Source of the DNA: Peribacillus acanthi
Lineage (GTDB): Bacteria > Bacillota > Bacilli > Bacillales > DSM-1321
Assembly (NCBI RefSeq): GCF_003073175.1
Contig: NZ_QBBX01000004.1
Span: 199,173 to 231,399 of the forward strand
Direction: 5' to 3'
Length of the DNA: 32,227 nucleotides
Positions 8,411 to 16,361 of the stretch are shown here, one piece after another; the stretch's first letter is position 1; the number at the start of each line of letters is the position of its first letter. The position numbers and the translations under genes were made by a program. Under the pieces are notes generated by a model that did not search any database, was not told the origin of the DNA, and saw only the letters and a program-made list of their open reading frames with translations.

Positions 8411-8917
8411 GTGAAAGAAGGCAAATACATCAACATGAATAATCAATTAAAAGAAACTTTATTACAAATCATTGAAAATGGAAATGAAGAGGAATTAATC
8501 GCTATTAAGGCTTTTTTAGAAGGAATTGCCACAAGTAGGAAATCTCAAACTACATATATTAACTCGATGTTCCAGTTCAGCCGGGAATGGCAAGGTGAAA
8601 AATTCATCATGAAAATGCCAATCAATCCTCTTACCTTCAATAACTTAGGAATTGTACATGGTGGGGTAACAGCGACCCTTATAGATACGGCCATCGGTAC
8701 ACATGCAAACTTAATTCTGGATGAACATTTAGCGGCGGTAACAACAGATTTACAGGTTAGGTATTTAAAAGTTGCTAGTGGAAAGGAACTGATTTGTGAA
8801 AGTACCCTCCTTCATAAAGGAAGACAAACCATCGTTCTTGAAGGAAAAGTGATGAGAGATGACGGTACCCTTTGTGCTGTGGCAACCGGGAATTTCTTTA
8901 TTGTTTCAAGGAAATAA
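8411..8917 (+). CDS. PaaI/YiiD-like hotdog-fold thioesterase
   Basis: A 168-residue single hotdog-domain acyl-CoA thioesterase of the PaaI type, expected to hydrolyse an acyl- or aryl-CoA in the cytosol; the substrate cannot be read from sequence. The active-site segment is NNLGIVHGGVTATLIDTAIG (about residues 76-95), with the HGG turn followed by the helix carrying Asp, and TTDLQVRYLKVASG as the next strand. An N-terminal helical extension of about 40 residues precedes the domain. The listed start is a GTG with AAGGAT eight bases upstream; the ATG at 8435 (MNNQLKE) is a real alternative. A small membrane protein follows 24 bases later, probably on the same transcript. Confidence 0.9.
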   Translation: MKEGKYINMNNQLKETLLQIIENGNEEELIAIKAFLEGIATSRKSQTTYINSMFQFSREWQGEKFIMKMPINPLTFNNLGIVHGGVTATLIDTAIGTHANLILDEHLAAVTTDLQVRYLKVASGKELICESTLLHKGRQTIVLEGKVMRDDGTLCAVATGNFFIVSRK

Positions 8918-8941
8918 TGTCATTTATTATGGAGGGAGAAG

Positions 8942-9292
8942 ATGGTTACAGCAATTGTCATTCCTATTATTTGTATCTATTTTTATTTTTTGACAAAAAG
9001 AGAAATGAAACAAAACAAAACTAGGTGGTTGGAAAGTGGACAGGTTAAGGAAGAATCTGTACTGGTGGGGGTAATAGAGAATATTTCTCATCATAAAGAA
9101 AGATACTACCGCAACCATTTTGTAATGATTACAAAATTACAGATTCGATCTAATGAGAAACTACATGTTGTTCAATTTACTACACCTATGACAAATGACT
9201 GGGAACTACCTCCCCTTAAAAACGAACAATATGTTACGTTTTATGGAACCTGGAATCAAAGCATCCTCCTTGCCAATCGGTTTGTTGCATAA
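8942..9292 (+). CDS. Small membrane-anchored protein, function unknown
   Basis: A 116-residue protein with one N-terminal membrane segment (residues 3-18, TAIVIPIICIYFYFLT) and a basic linker, then a beta-rich domain (SVLVGVIENISHHKERYYRNHFVMITKLQIRS ... YVTFYGTWN) that could be an OB-like fold. No family is recognised. The ATG has a strong ribosome-binding site, GGAGGGAG. It lies 24 bases after the thioesterase with no terminator between, so co-expression is likely. Confidence 0.75.
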   Translation: MVTAIVIPIICIYFYFLTKREMKQNKTRWLESGQVKEESVLVGVIENISHHKERYYRNHFVMITKLQIRSNEKLHVVQFTTPMTNDWELPPLKNEQYVTFYGTWNQSILLANRFVA

Positions 9293-9426
9293 CCCGTTAT
9301 TATCATGAACTTGATATTGTAGGAAATAGGGTCCATAACGGTATCCGATCGTTTTTTCGTAGGAGTCTATAAGTATCCATTCCTTGATTAACCGCCATCA
9401 ATGCTCACAATAGCTAATCACAGTGT

Positions 9427-9481
9427 AAAAAAAGAGGCCGATCTAAAAGTCCATTAAGCGGAACATTTAGAAACAGCCTCT
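9427..9481 (-). terminator. Terminator of ylbC
   Basis: Read leftward, GAGGC at the very end of ylbC pairs with GCCTC near 9434, and the stem includes an inner TCTAAA/TTTAGA pairing. T's follow (the AAAAAA run at 9427-9433 on the plus strand). The stem begins inside the stop codon region of ylbC. Confidence 0.75.
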
Positions 9482-10550
9482 ACTCCATTTTCTTAATAAA
9501 ATTCTGTGTGAAGTATTTCTGGTAAACACCTACACCTAGATGTGTAAATTCTTCATTTAATAATGTTTCACGGTGACCTTTACTATTCAACCAACCTGAA
9601 ACAGCAGCAAGTCCATCAACGTAATGTGCAGCTATGTTTTCCCCTGCCATTAAATACTGGACCTCACCCTTAGCTAGGCGATCTCCTAATTCGCCGTTAT
9701 TAGGCGAGGTATGGGAGAAGTAATTTTCAGAAAACATTTCCTGGCTGTGCCCATATGCCACTTGGGCAGTTTGGTCATCCCACAGAAGTGGATTTAGGCC
9801 ATGTCTTTTCCGAATAATATTCGTAATATCGAAAATTTGTTTTCTATCCCCTGTTTCAATTGCTGCCCATTCAGTATCAGATAAGACAACATCTTCCCTC
9901 AATTTACCACGATATATCAATTCATACGGGCGATGCTTTATCAACGTTTCATCATCAATAAACCGAATACTAGAAATTTGACTTGTAAACTTGTCTAAAT
10001 AGATTTGTGCATATATATCTCCCATTTTCACAAGTGGTCTCATATGCATATCATCTTCGGATAATTCAAATCTATACGAGCTGTCATCTGTACTTAATTC
10101 AACAGAAGATTCCACAAAAATCGTTTTATAGATTTCTTCCACAGATTGTCCAATTCTAAATGGTTCTACATTCAATTGTTCACCTAAACCATAAACCGAA
10201 ACAACTTTTCCATTTTTCACCGCAGCTTGCATATAGGTTAAATCGTTCTGATTATAGACCCACCAATTGTATCCGTATGCTGAATGATCAATTCTTGCAG
10301 GTTTACCAAATTGCTTAACTAATTCACTAGTGGGTCTTCCAATTAATGTAGCAATTCCGGCATCTGGTTTTTCTACCGTTCCTTCATTATTGTCTTTATT
10401 GGTATCTAGTGTGCCCACCGAAAATTTTTCATTGACTTCATTATTTTCAATTAAAATTTCGTTTTCGTTCTCTTTAGTTCCAATATTCAAATATATCCCT
10501 ATCAAGAAAATGATAGATGCAAGAAATAATATTTTACTTAAAGACCGCAG
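9480..10550 (-). CDS. ylbC: CAP-domain protein YlbC with CAP-associated N-terminal domain
   Basis: An exported ~356-residue protein. The C-terminal third is a CAP/SCP domain: NIIRKRHGLNPLLWDD, then AYGHSQEMFSENYFSHTSP and AGENIAA, with the conserved His/Glu positions of the fold. The central ~140 residues (IGRPTSELVKQFGKPARIDHSAYGYNWWVY ...) are the CAP-associated domain. The first ATG/GTG/TTG in frame is a TTG at 10505 inside the membrane segment with no ribosome-binding site. The frame continues upstream through a hydrophobic stretch to a CTG at 10548-10550 preceded by AAAGGGG eight bases away, with no other usable start before a stop. I therefore annotate a CTG start, giving LRSLSKILFLASIIFLIGIY as signal anchor. 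Function is unknown. Confidence 0.88.
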   Translation of the reverse strand: MRSLSKILFLASIIFLIGIYLNIGTKENENEILIENNEVNEKFSVGTLDTNKDNNEGTVEKPDAGIATLIGRPTSELVKQFGKPARIDHSAYGYNWWVYNQNDLTYMQAAVKNGKVVSVYGLGEQLNVEPFRIGQSVEEIYKTIFVESSVELSTDDSSYRFELSEDDMHMRPLVKMGDIYAQIYLDKFTSQISSIRFIDDETLIKHRPYELIYRGKLREDVVLSDTEWAAIETGDRKQIFDITNIIRKRHGLNPLLWDDQTAQVAYGHSQEMFSENYFSHTSPNNGELGDRLAKGEVQYLMAGENIAAHYVDGLAAVSGWLNSKGHRETLLNEEFTHLGVGVYQKYFTQNFIKKME

Positions 10551-10637
10551 TGTAAGAGCCCCTTTCCTAAAAAGTAAATAAGTTCTATATCAATAAAAAG
10601 CGATATTAATATATATTATTATTTTATTTCATTAAAT

Positions 10638-10646
10638 ATTATAACA
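10638..10646 (-). promoter_or_regulatory. Extended -10 promoter candidate for ylbC
   Basis: On the reverse strand TGTTATAAT gives a perfect -10 with a TG extension about 90 bases before the proposed CTG start. No good -35 lies at the right distance, as is common for extended -10 promoters. Confidence 0.4.
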
Positions 10647-10744
10647 CTCTAATGGTTTATTTTGATAGAGTTCAAAATAGGCTGTCAACATAGAAGATGT
10701 ACTTTTTGTGAATAGTACAAAACAAAGTGTATACACATTGCATG

Positions 10745-10773
10745 TTGAAAGAATTCATACTATTATTATACAA
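10745..10773 (+). promoter_or_regulatory. Sigma-A-like promoter candidate for the YugN-like gene
   Basis: TTGAAA at 10745-10750 and TATACA at 10768-10773 are separated by 17 bases. This would give a leader of about 100 bases before the YugN-like gene. The DNA is AT-rich, so chance matches are possible. Confidence 0.35.
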
Positions 10774-10883
10774 GAGGAAAATTAGTAAATGCTTACGCAT
10801 CACAGGAAATTGGTTACATACATAGTTAACTTCCTTAGATGTACATTTTCCGTACGAGTATGATTTATAGGAGGATGCATATT

Positions 10884-11246
10884 ATGAGATTTGAAAACAC
10901 AGGTCTAGAAACAATTAAAGCCGATTTAAATCGACTTGACGAAATTATGGATGAACACGGCTTAGTTCGTGCAGAACAATGGGACTACGAGCGCGTTAAT
11001 TACGACAAAAAAATCGTATTAAAAGAAGGTGTATTTTACCTTCGCGTACAAGGTTACGCAGTAGAGGGTGATGTTGGAGCTCATAAAGGGATTATCCAAC
11101 TAATGACACCACTATTAGGTAAGCATTATTATCCACATGGCGTGGAGTACGGAGAAGGAGAAAGCTTCCCACCTACTCTAGTTAAACAATGCGAAAAAGT
11201 ACTTGCTGATGTGAAAGCAGACATCTCAAAATTCACAGATCTATAA
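10884..11246 (+). CDS. YugN-like family protein
   Basis: A 120-residue soluble protein of the YugN-like family, an uncharacterised Bacillales family. Typical segments are MRFENTGLETIKADL, AEQWDYERVNYDKKIVLKEGVFYLRVQGYAVEGDVGAH and LLGKHYYPHGVEYGEGESFP. The ATG at 10884 is selected by AGGAGG at about 10869-10874. The same frame opens 15 codons upstream, but that extension overlaps the ribosome-binding site. It is monocistronic: a strong terminator follows directly. In B. subtilis yugN is elsewhere in the chromosome, so this location differs. Confidence 0.88.
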   Translation: MRFENTGLETIKADLNRLDEIMDEHGLVRAEQWDYERVNYDKKIVLKEGVFYLRVQGYAVEGDVGAHKGIIQLMTPLLGKHYYPHGVEYGEGESFPPTLVKQCEKVLADVKADISKFTDL

Positions 11247-11248
11247 TT

Positions 11249-11298
11249 ATCAATATTAAAGCGCATGTGCACACACATGCGCTTTAATATTGATTTTT
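11249..11298 (+). terminator. Perfect 21-bp hairpin terminator after the YugN-like gene
   Basis: The arm at 11249-11269 is an exact inverted repeat of 11274-11294 around a four-base CACA loop, followed by TTTTT. The GC-rich core is AAAGCGCATGTG. Confidence 0.93.
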
Positions 11299-11472
11299 GT
11301 TATAATGGCCTGTTGAAAATCGCTTTAGATGCTAACATACTTCTGCCAGTTTTGGATACTTTACAATTGGTGTAGTGCCTGTACCTATGATTCTTTATCA
11401 GGAAACCTGTCCTACACCTTTTAACAAAGGACAGACTCAAACATAAACCTTAGCATAGCTTAATTCATACGA

Positions 11473-11501
11473 GAATCTTATTGTGAAAATATTCATATAA
11501 A
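11473..11501 (+). promoter_or_regulatory. Sigma-E-like promoter candidate for the YtvI-like permease
   Basis: GAATCTT at 11473-11479 matches six of seven positions of the sigma-E -35 (kmATATT) and CATATAAA at 11494-11501 matches six of eight of the -10 (CATACAAT). The spacer is the expected 14 bases. The region is AT-rich, so this is a candidate only. Confidence 0.35.
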
Positions 11502-11545
11502 CTTATAATTTATATAGAATTCAAAAGTTAGAAAGGAGAAGTAAT

Positions 11546-12604
11546 TTGGCGAGTTTCTTCACTAGAAAAAAAGTAATGATTATTTGCGCCATACTGCTTC
11601 TTATAGTCGTCTGCTATTATATTTTACCTGTTTCAGTACCGTTATTTGTGGCTTTTTTTACAGCAATTCTACTTGAACCGATTACAAAAGCAATCCAAAA
11701 AACGACATCTATAAATCATAAACTTTCTATAATTATTGTTTTTATTGGATTTATTGCATTTATCGGAATTTCTAGCTATTTTATCGTAACTAAAGTTGTG
11801 ACAGAAGTAGTGGAAATTGCTCAAGAGACCCCAACTTATGTAAATGAAGTGAATAATGCTTGGCTGAAATACGAAAAGAATTTGGTAAACGCGTCAGAAG
11901 ATATGCCAGAATACATCGTTACTGAATTAAGTGGTCAAATCCAAAAAACATTGAACCGAATAAAAAATGATTTAACTAGTTCCATTAATATTCAAAATGC
12001 TACCAGTATTATTAAAGAAATTCCCAATTATATGGTCAGTTTCTTAGTGTATTTAATAGCGTTATTTTTATTTATGCTCGATCTTCCAAGATTACGTGTA
12101 AAAGCATACGAACATCTATCTGAACGTACCGCTGATAAGGTCCATTTCATGGCTTCACGTCTATCATACGTAGTTTTTGGTTTCCTAAAAGCACAATTTT
12201 TAGTCAGTGTCATCATATTTATTGTTTCACTTATTGGTCTGTGGTTCATCATACCTGAGCTGGCTCTAGTAATGTCATTAATAATCTGGATTATTGATTT
12301 TATCCCATTAATAGGCTCGATTGTTATATTAGGACCTTGGGCATTATTTCATCTAATTACAGGTGACACGAGTCTTGGAACACAATTAGCTATTCTTGCA
12401 GGATTTCTCCTCATCATAAGAAGGACTGTCGAACCGAAAGTAATGGGAAGCCATATTGGTCTTTCCCCACTTACCACTTTAATTGCCATGTATTTAGGTT
12501 TAAAGTTGTTTGGAATTCTAGGCTTCATCATAGGACCTCTTCTATTAATTGCCTTTAATTCTGCCAGAGAAGCTGGTATCATCAAATTTAAATTTAAGAT
12601 ATAA
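11546..12604 (+). CDS. AI-2E family permease, YtvI-like sporulation membrane protein
   Basis: A 352-residue polytopic membrane protein of the AI-2E/PerM transporter family. Hydrophobic segments lie near residues 8-45, 62-84, 163-185 and 210-345, with an external-loop domain between about 85 and 160. The C-terminal signature RRTVEPKVMGSHIGLSPLTTLIAMYLGLKLFGILGFIIGPLL is of the YtvI type, and the protein ends in the characteristic ...IIKFKFKI. The TTG start follows GAAAGGAGAAG with good spacing. Family members export small molecules or ions; YtvI relatives are annotated as sporulation proteins without defined function. It stands alone between terminators. Confidence 0.88.
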   Translation: MASFFTRKKVMIICAILLLIVVCYYILPVSVPLFVAFFTAILLEPITKAIQKTTSINHKLSIIIVFIGFIAFIGISSYFIVTKVVTEVVEIAQETPTYVNEVNNAWLKYEKNLVNASEDMPEYIVTELSGQIQKTLNRIKNDLTSSINIQNATSIIKEIPNYMVSFLVYLIALFLFMLDLPRLRVKAYEHLSERTADKVHFMASRLSYVVFGFLKAQFLVSVIIFIVSLIGLWFIIPELALVMSLIIWIIDFIPLIGSIVILGPWALFHLITGDTSLGTQLAILAGFLLIIRRTVEPKVMGSHIGLSPLTTLIAMYLGLKLFGILGFIIGPLLLIAFNSAREAGIIKFKFKI

Positions 12605-12633
12605 CCTTATACGCATATGGCTTCAACTTCATT

Positions 12634-12727
12634 AGGGTGCCTCACTTATTAAGTCTCCAATCGAACAAGATATTTTCCTATTATCGGAATATATTTTGGT
12701 TTAATTAGACCTAAATTGAGACACCCT
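12634..12727. terminator. Possible convergent terminator after the permease
   Basis: AGGGTG-C-CTCA at 12634-12644 is the inverted complement of TGAG-A-CACCCT at 12717-12727, with inner pairings AGTCT/AGAC and an ATATT..TCC/GGA..ATAT hairpin. T-runs are poor on both sides, so termination is uncertain, but the long inverted repeat sits exactly between two converging genes. Confidence 0.45.
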
Positions 12728-12731
12728 TTCA

Positions 12732-13247
12732 TTATTCTAATTCATCTAATTCCAACACCCACACTAAATACGGATCCTCTCTCTTTTTTAGCTTGAATCC
12801 GACTTGTCTAAGTAAATGAATACGATCTAAATTGGATGTGTATGTCTCCATTTTAATAGTTTCTAACGAATCTAAGAAGTGTTTAACCACGAATTGAATA
12901 AATAGTAAAAAACATTCCCTAAAATATATCTGCTCATCTTGTTCATCTACCAGTCTTATTTCAAGAACACCCTGTTTAGAATCTTCATCATTAATAAATA
13001 ATATAATATCTCCTACCATTCTCTTCTTCGGTAAGTCCGCAGCAATCCATAAGTGTAAAGTATCAATTTCTGTCACCTTATTTTCAAGATAAACAGGCAA
13101 TAAACTTCTAAACCTATATGAAGGCCAACCTGTCGGTAAATCAATAGGAGACCTAGCTATTAATTCCTTCCGATGCATTAACAAAGACTTTGCCATATCA
13201 ATGGAGCAAGACAAGATGATAATATTTTCAGTTTTATAGTCTTTCAA
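12732..13247 (-). CDS. GNAT-like N-acetyltransferase, substrate unknown
   Basis: A 171-residue soluble protein that looks like a divergent GNAT-fold acetyltransferase: MVGDIILFINDEDSKQGVLEIRLVDEQDEQIYFRE resembles strands 3-4, and TSNLDRIHLLRQVGFKLKKREDPYLVWVLEL resembles the C-terminal motif B with the N-x-x-x-x-x-L-x-x-x-GF pattern. The acetyl-CoA pyrophosphate loop (Q/RxxGxG/A) is not evident, so activity is uncertain. The TTG start at 13245-13247 is preceded by GGGAGGAGA. It is separated from the cta block by about 340 bases and a terminator. Confidence 0.65.
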   Translation of the reverse strand: MKDYKTENIIILSCSIDMAKSLLMHRKELIARSPIDLPTGWPSYRFRSLLPVYLENKVTEIDTLHLWIAADLPKKRMVGDIILFINDEDSKQGVLEIRLVDEQDEQIYFRECFLLFIQFVVKHFLDSLETIKMETYTSNLDRIHLLRQVGFKLKKREDPYLVWVLELDELE

Positions 13248-13503
13248 TCTGTCTCCTCCCCCCTTATCTTTTCAGTAAACTATCAAGAGTTATTACGCCC
13301 AAACCACTAATGAAAGGAAGTGTGAGTATACATAACTAATATATTTTCCGTATGAGCGGTGGTTTCAACAGTTTTGTATTTATACACCAATTGGCTAACT
13401 ACATCACTTTTCCATATTAATCGAAATGGGTTACACACAGACTATCTGGAAGAGGCTTATTTCCTACTGCTTATTTTGTCTATAAGATTCTAAAAGCATG
13501 GAA
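13248..13503. other. Spacer upstream of the GNAT-like gene
   Basis: About 250 bases without a supportable gene; together with the adjoining ctaM terminator the gap is about 340 bases. I see no further RNA gene, repeat or promoter convincing enough to list. Confidence 0.5.
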
Positions 13504-13547
13504 TAAAAAAAATTCTGCCTATACACATTGTATTCGGCAGAATCTTT
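13504..13547 (-). terminator. Terminator of ctaM
   Basis: Read leftward, ATTCTGCC pairs with GGCAGAAT (plus-strand arms 13512-13519 and 13536-13543) around a 16-base loop and is followed by a run of about eight T's. Confidence 0.88.
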
Positions 13548-13589
13548 GTTTCATTCCATATAATAAGATAAAGTAAAACAACTCTAATA

Positions 13590-14051
13590 TTAAAAGCCTA
13601 AAATGGCTTTAATCACAGATGTTGTTTCTCCACCTTTATAAAAAACATAAAGTAAACAATACACTGCAACACCGGTAATAGCTGTAAAAAACCAAATAAT
13701 GCTAGTAGTCGGGCCAATTTTACGATGTAGCTTTAGGTTATTTTTATACCCTGATACGAGCATAGTTATACCAAGAACAGCACCTATTGTTGCCAATGTA
13801 ATGTGGAAAATCAAGAAGATTGTGTAATAAATTTTTATGTTTTCTGGTCCACCAAAAGCAGTATTCCCAATGAAAATCGTACGTGATGCATAAATGATAA
13901 AGAAAATGATAGCAAAAATTGCAGCAAGCATCATCGTCTTCTGGTGTTTCTCAATCCTTTTTTGCTTGATCTGCCACCAACCAATTGCTACTGTAATGGC
14001 ACTTAGCACAATAAAGGATGTGCTTATCGTAGGTAATATAGGTAAAGACAT
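13590..14051 (-). CDS. ctaM: DUF420 membrane protein CtaM/YozB, oxidase maturation factor
   Basis: A 153-residue protein with four to five transmembrane helices of the DUF420 family. Recognisable parts are SAITVAIGWWQIKQKRIEKHQKTMMLAA, the GGPENIKIYYTIFLIFHITLATIG segment with conserved His, and KLHRKIGPTTSIIWFFTAITGVAVY. The homologues CtaM of Staphylococcus aureus and YozB of B. subtilis are required for a functional heme-copper oxidase. Here it follows ctaG on the same strand, so context agrees with the role. A terminator lies between ctaG and this gene, so it probably has its own promoter. The ribosome-binding site (GAGAGGA, about 13 bases upstream) is spaced long. Confidence 0.9.
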   Translation of the reverse strand: MSLPILPTISTSFIVLSAITVAIGWWQIKQKRIEKHQKTMMLAAIFAIIFFIIYASRTIFIGNTAFGGPENIKIYYTIFLIFHITLATIGAVLGITMLVSGYKNNLKLHRKIGPTTSIIWFFTAITGVAVYCLLYVFYKGGETTSVIKAILGF

Positions 14052-14185
14052 TAGTTCTTAATCGTCCTCTCATTATGTATTCAAATACATTTTATTAAAG
14101 TAATAGAAAGAATTCAATAAAAGTCCTAAATGTTCAATGATTTGACATAGAAACCTTGTTATTCTTTCTCATATAGTACCATGAA

Positions 14186-14222
14186 AAAAGAAAAAGCATC
14201 CTAAAATAGAATGCTTTTATTC
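14186..14222 (-). terminator. Terminator of ctaG
   Basis: AAAAGCAT and ATGCTTTT form an eight-pair stem that overlaps the last codons of ctaG, followed leftward by a T-rich tract (the AAAAAAGAAAAA on the plus strand). Confidence 0.8.
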
Positions 14223-15110
14223 TGCTGGTTGTACCTCAGGCAGTGGATCCACTTTTTCACCCTCAGATTTATACCATCCAAAAAAGATGTAAGCCAAAAC
14301 AAATCCAAAAACGACCTCTTGGATAATTTTCATGATTACTCCACCGGTTCTTTGATCCTCATGAAGGGTCAACCAATTAAACATTTCAGGACCGCTTAGA
14401 GTAATTCCTTGTAGAGTGGATGCTGGAACACATAATTCCAATGCCTGTGCCCAAGCAGCAGGGTTTGAAAATGTGTTATACATAGGTGTATCAGCAAAGA
14501 TAATTAATGCACATGCAGGTGTAAGTAAGATCCCATTAGCAAAAACGTACCCAATTCTTTTTACACCATAGAGTTCTTGATACTCTTCTAAATTATTCAT
14601 TAGAGGCCACCACATGAAAATCGAGGTGACGAATAAAAGAACCGTATAAATCGCATGAAGCCACATATCCGTTTTGACATAGTCAAATACTAGCGGAATA
14701 TGATAAATGGAGAAAACTGCATTAAATACTATTAGTGCAATCAACGGCTTTGTCATAAGATTAAACACTGGCCCAACAATTTTTAGAGATACTATACTTC
14801 TCCACATCCATTTAGGGATTGCAAGGATTAATATAGGTGGAATTACTAAGTATAGAATGGCCATTTGAGTCATGTGTGCACTGAACATGATATGCCCTAA
14901 TAAATCTATTGGAGATCCCTTAATAATATACAAAGTGACGATAGATGTGATAAATAACATCGCCTGCTTATTTGAAAGAGCCTCACTATCTCTAGAAAGC
15001 TTTTCACGATATTTCGTAGCAGCTAAAAAGAATAAAACAGATACGATTACTAAGGAAATAAAAAAGAAAGGACTCCACAATGCGCGGAAGCCAAATATTT
15101 CAAGTGACAA
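14217..15110 (-). CDS. ctaG: Cytochrome caa3 oxidase assembly factor CtaG
   Basis: A 297-residue integral membrane protein of the caa3_CtaG family with about seven transmembrane helices. In B. subtilis CtaG is needed for formation of active cytochrome caa3, probably copper delivery to the oxidase. Conserved histidine-bearing segments include GHIMFSAHMTQMAILYLVIPP near residues 72-92, and SIYHIPLVFDYV; LTLHEDQRTGGVIMKIIQEVVFG lies near the C-terminus. The TTG start at 15108-15110 follows AGAGGTGAT with a six-base gap. It is separated from ctaF by about 280 bases including a terminator, so its transcription is at least partly independent. Confidence 0.95.
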   Translation of the reverse strand: MSLEIFGFRALWSPFFFISLVIVSVLFFLAATKYREKLSRDSEALSNKQAMLFITSIVTLYIIKGSPIDLLGHIMFSAHMTQMAILYLVIPPILILAIPKWMWRSIVSLKIVGPVFNLMTKPLIALIVFNAVFSIYHIPLVFDYVKTDMWLHAIYTVLLFVTSIFMWWPLMNNLEEYQELYGVKRIGYVFANGILLTPACALIIFADTPMYNTFSNPAAWAQALELCVPASTLQGITLSGPEMFNWLTLHEDQRTGGVIMKIIQEVVFGFVLAYIFFGWYKSEGEKVDPLPEVQPAE

Positions 15111-15345
15111 ATCTAATCACCTCTTTTTGTTGTATTGATTTACCCTTCTCATTATACAAGAATATTAAATGACAATCCAACCTAATAACCACCCTAAATT
15201 AACGGATGTTTATAATAGTCACAATTTAGACTCATTTGTATGAAGGATATTTCTCATATTATTGACGGTAATTTCAGAGGGTTAGTGATACATGAACTTC
15301 GTTAATAAGTACCTTACCAAATAGCTTTGATTCATATGAATATGC

Positions 15346-15380
15346 AAAAAAAGTCGACACATAAAGTGTCGACTTTTTCA
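15346..15380. terminator. Terminator of the ctaCDEF operon
   Basis: AAAAAGTCGACAC and GTGTCGACTTTTT form a 13-pair stem with an ATAAA loop just past the ctaF stop, flanked by A's and T's on both sides. Confidence 0.92.
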
Positions 15381-15389
15381 TTCATCTTA

Positions 15390-15725
15390 TTACCACCAAA
15401 CGATTGTAACAAATGCAAGCACTGTAATTAATCCAATTCCAAGACCTGAGTATAGGAATAGAGTTGGTGCCTCATGTCCTTTGTGACTCATGTGCATGAA
15501 ATAATAAAGCTGAAAAATTACTTGAATTACTGCTAAAAGTACAATAAACGGTACGATGAACCAATGTGAAAATCCATCATATCCTACTGCAACGAATGCA
15601 ATAAGAGTTAAGAAAATCATTAAGGCGAATGTAATTACTTGATATCTCATGTCCTCAGCATTTTTCTTACGACGGTATTCAAGGTCAATTTTTGGATTAG
15701 TTGAATTTACATGATTATTTGCCAT
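15390..15725 (-). CDS. ctaF: Cytochrome c oxidase subunit IVB
   Basis: The small subunit of the caa3 oxidase, 111 residues with three transmembrane helices. The N-terminal DLEYRRKKNAEDMRYQVITFALMIFLTLIAFVAVG and the middle IQVIFQLYYFMHMSHKGHEAP are typical of the COX4/QoxD-type family. The ATG lies four bases after the ctaE stop codon, so translation is likely coupled. Last gene of the operon. Confidence 0.95.
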   Translation of the reverse strand: MANNHVNSTNPKIDLEYRRKKNAEDMRYQVITFALMIFLTLIAFVAVGYDGFSHWFIVPFIVLLAVIQVIFQLYYFMHMSHKGHEAPTLFLYSGLGIGLITVLAFVTIVWW

Positions 15726-15729
15726 CAGT

Positions 15730-16359
15730 TTATCCCACCATTCCCATTAAGTATACAACAGTGAAAATGAATACCCAAACTACATCGATAAAGTGCCAGT
15801 AAAGGCTCGCAATGTAGAATTTAGGTGCATTGTATAAGTTCAAACCTCTTTTGGCATTACGTACCATCAAAGTAGTAATCCAAAGTAAACCGAATGCCAC
15901 GTGTCCTCCATGGAATCCTACAAGTGTGTAAAAGGCAGAACCGAATGCACTACTTGTAAATGTGTGACCGAACTCATGCACATAGTGATTAAACTCATAA
16001 ATTTCTAGTCCCAAGAATGCTAAACCTAATAATACTGTTACCAGTAACCAAGCTTGCATTCTTTTGAAGTCATAGTTCTTCATATGATACATAGCATAAA
16101 CGCTTGTTAACGAACTAGTTAATAGAAGCATAGTTGCTACGAAAACCAAAGGAAGATCGAATAAGTCTTTTGCAAGAGCATGTTCCGAACTTGGAACGCG
16201 ATCTTTTAATGCAAGGTAAGTAGCAAATAACGAAGCAAACAATACTGTTTCTCCACCAAGGAAAAACCAAAAGCCTAAGAACTTATTTTTCCCTTCCAAT
16301 GTAGCTTTTTCAGGAGAAGAAGGCCACGTTGCTTCAGTGTATTTTTCTTCAACGTGCAT
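15730..16359 (-). CDS. ctaE: Cytochrome c oxidase subunit III
   Basis: A 209-residue membrane protein with five transmembrane helices, the standard short bacterial subunit III. Signature segments are KNKFLGFWFFLGGETVLFASLFATYLA and LVGFHGGHVAFGLLWI, and the final helix FIDVVWVFIFTVVYLMG. The ATG follows AAGGGAGG and lies two bases after the ctaD stop. It stabilises subunits I and II in the membrane. Confidence 0.97.
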   Translation of the reverse strand: MHVEEKYTEATWPSSPEKATLEGKNKFLGFWFFLGGETVLFASLFATYLALKDRVPSSEHALAKDLFDLPLVFVATMLLLTSSLTSVYAMYHMKNYDFKRMQAWLLVTVLLGLAFLGLEIYEFNHYVHEFGHTFTSSAFGSAFYTLVGFHGGHVAFGLLWITTLMVRNAKRGLNLYNAPKFYIASLYWHFIDVVWVFIFTVVYLMGMVG

Positions 16360-16361
16360 GA

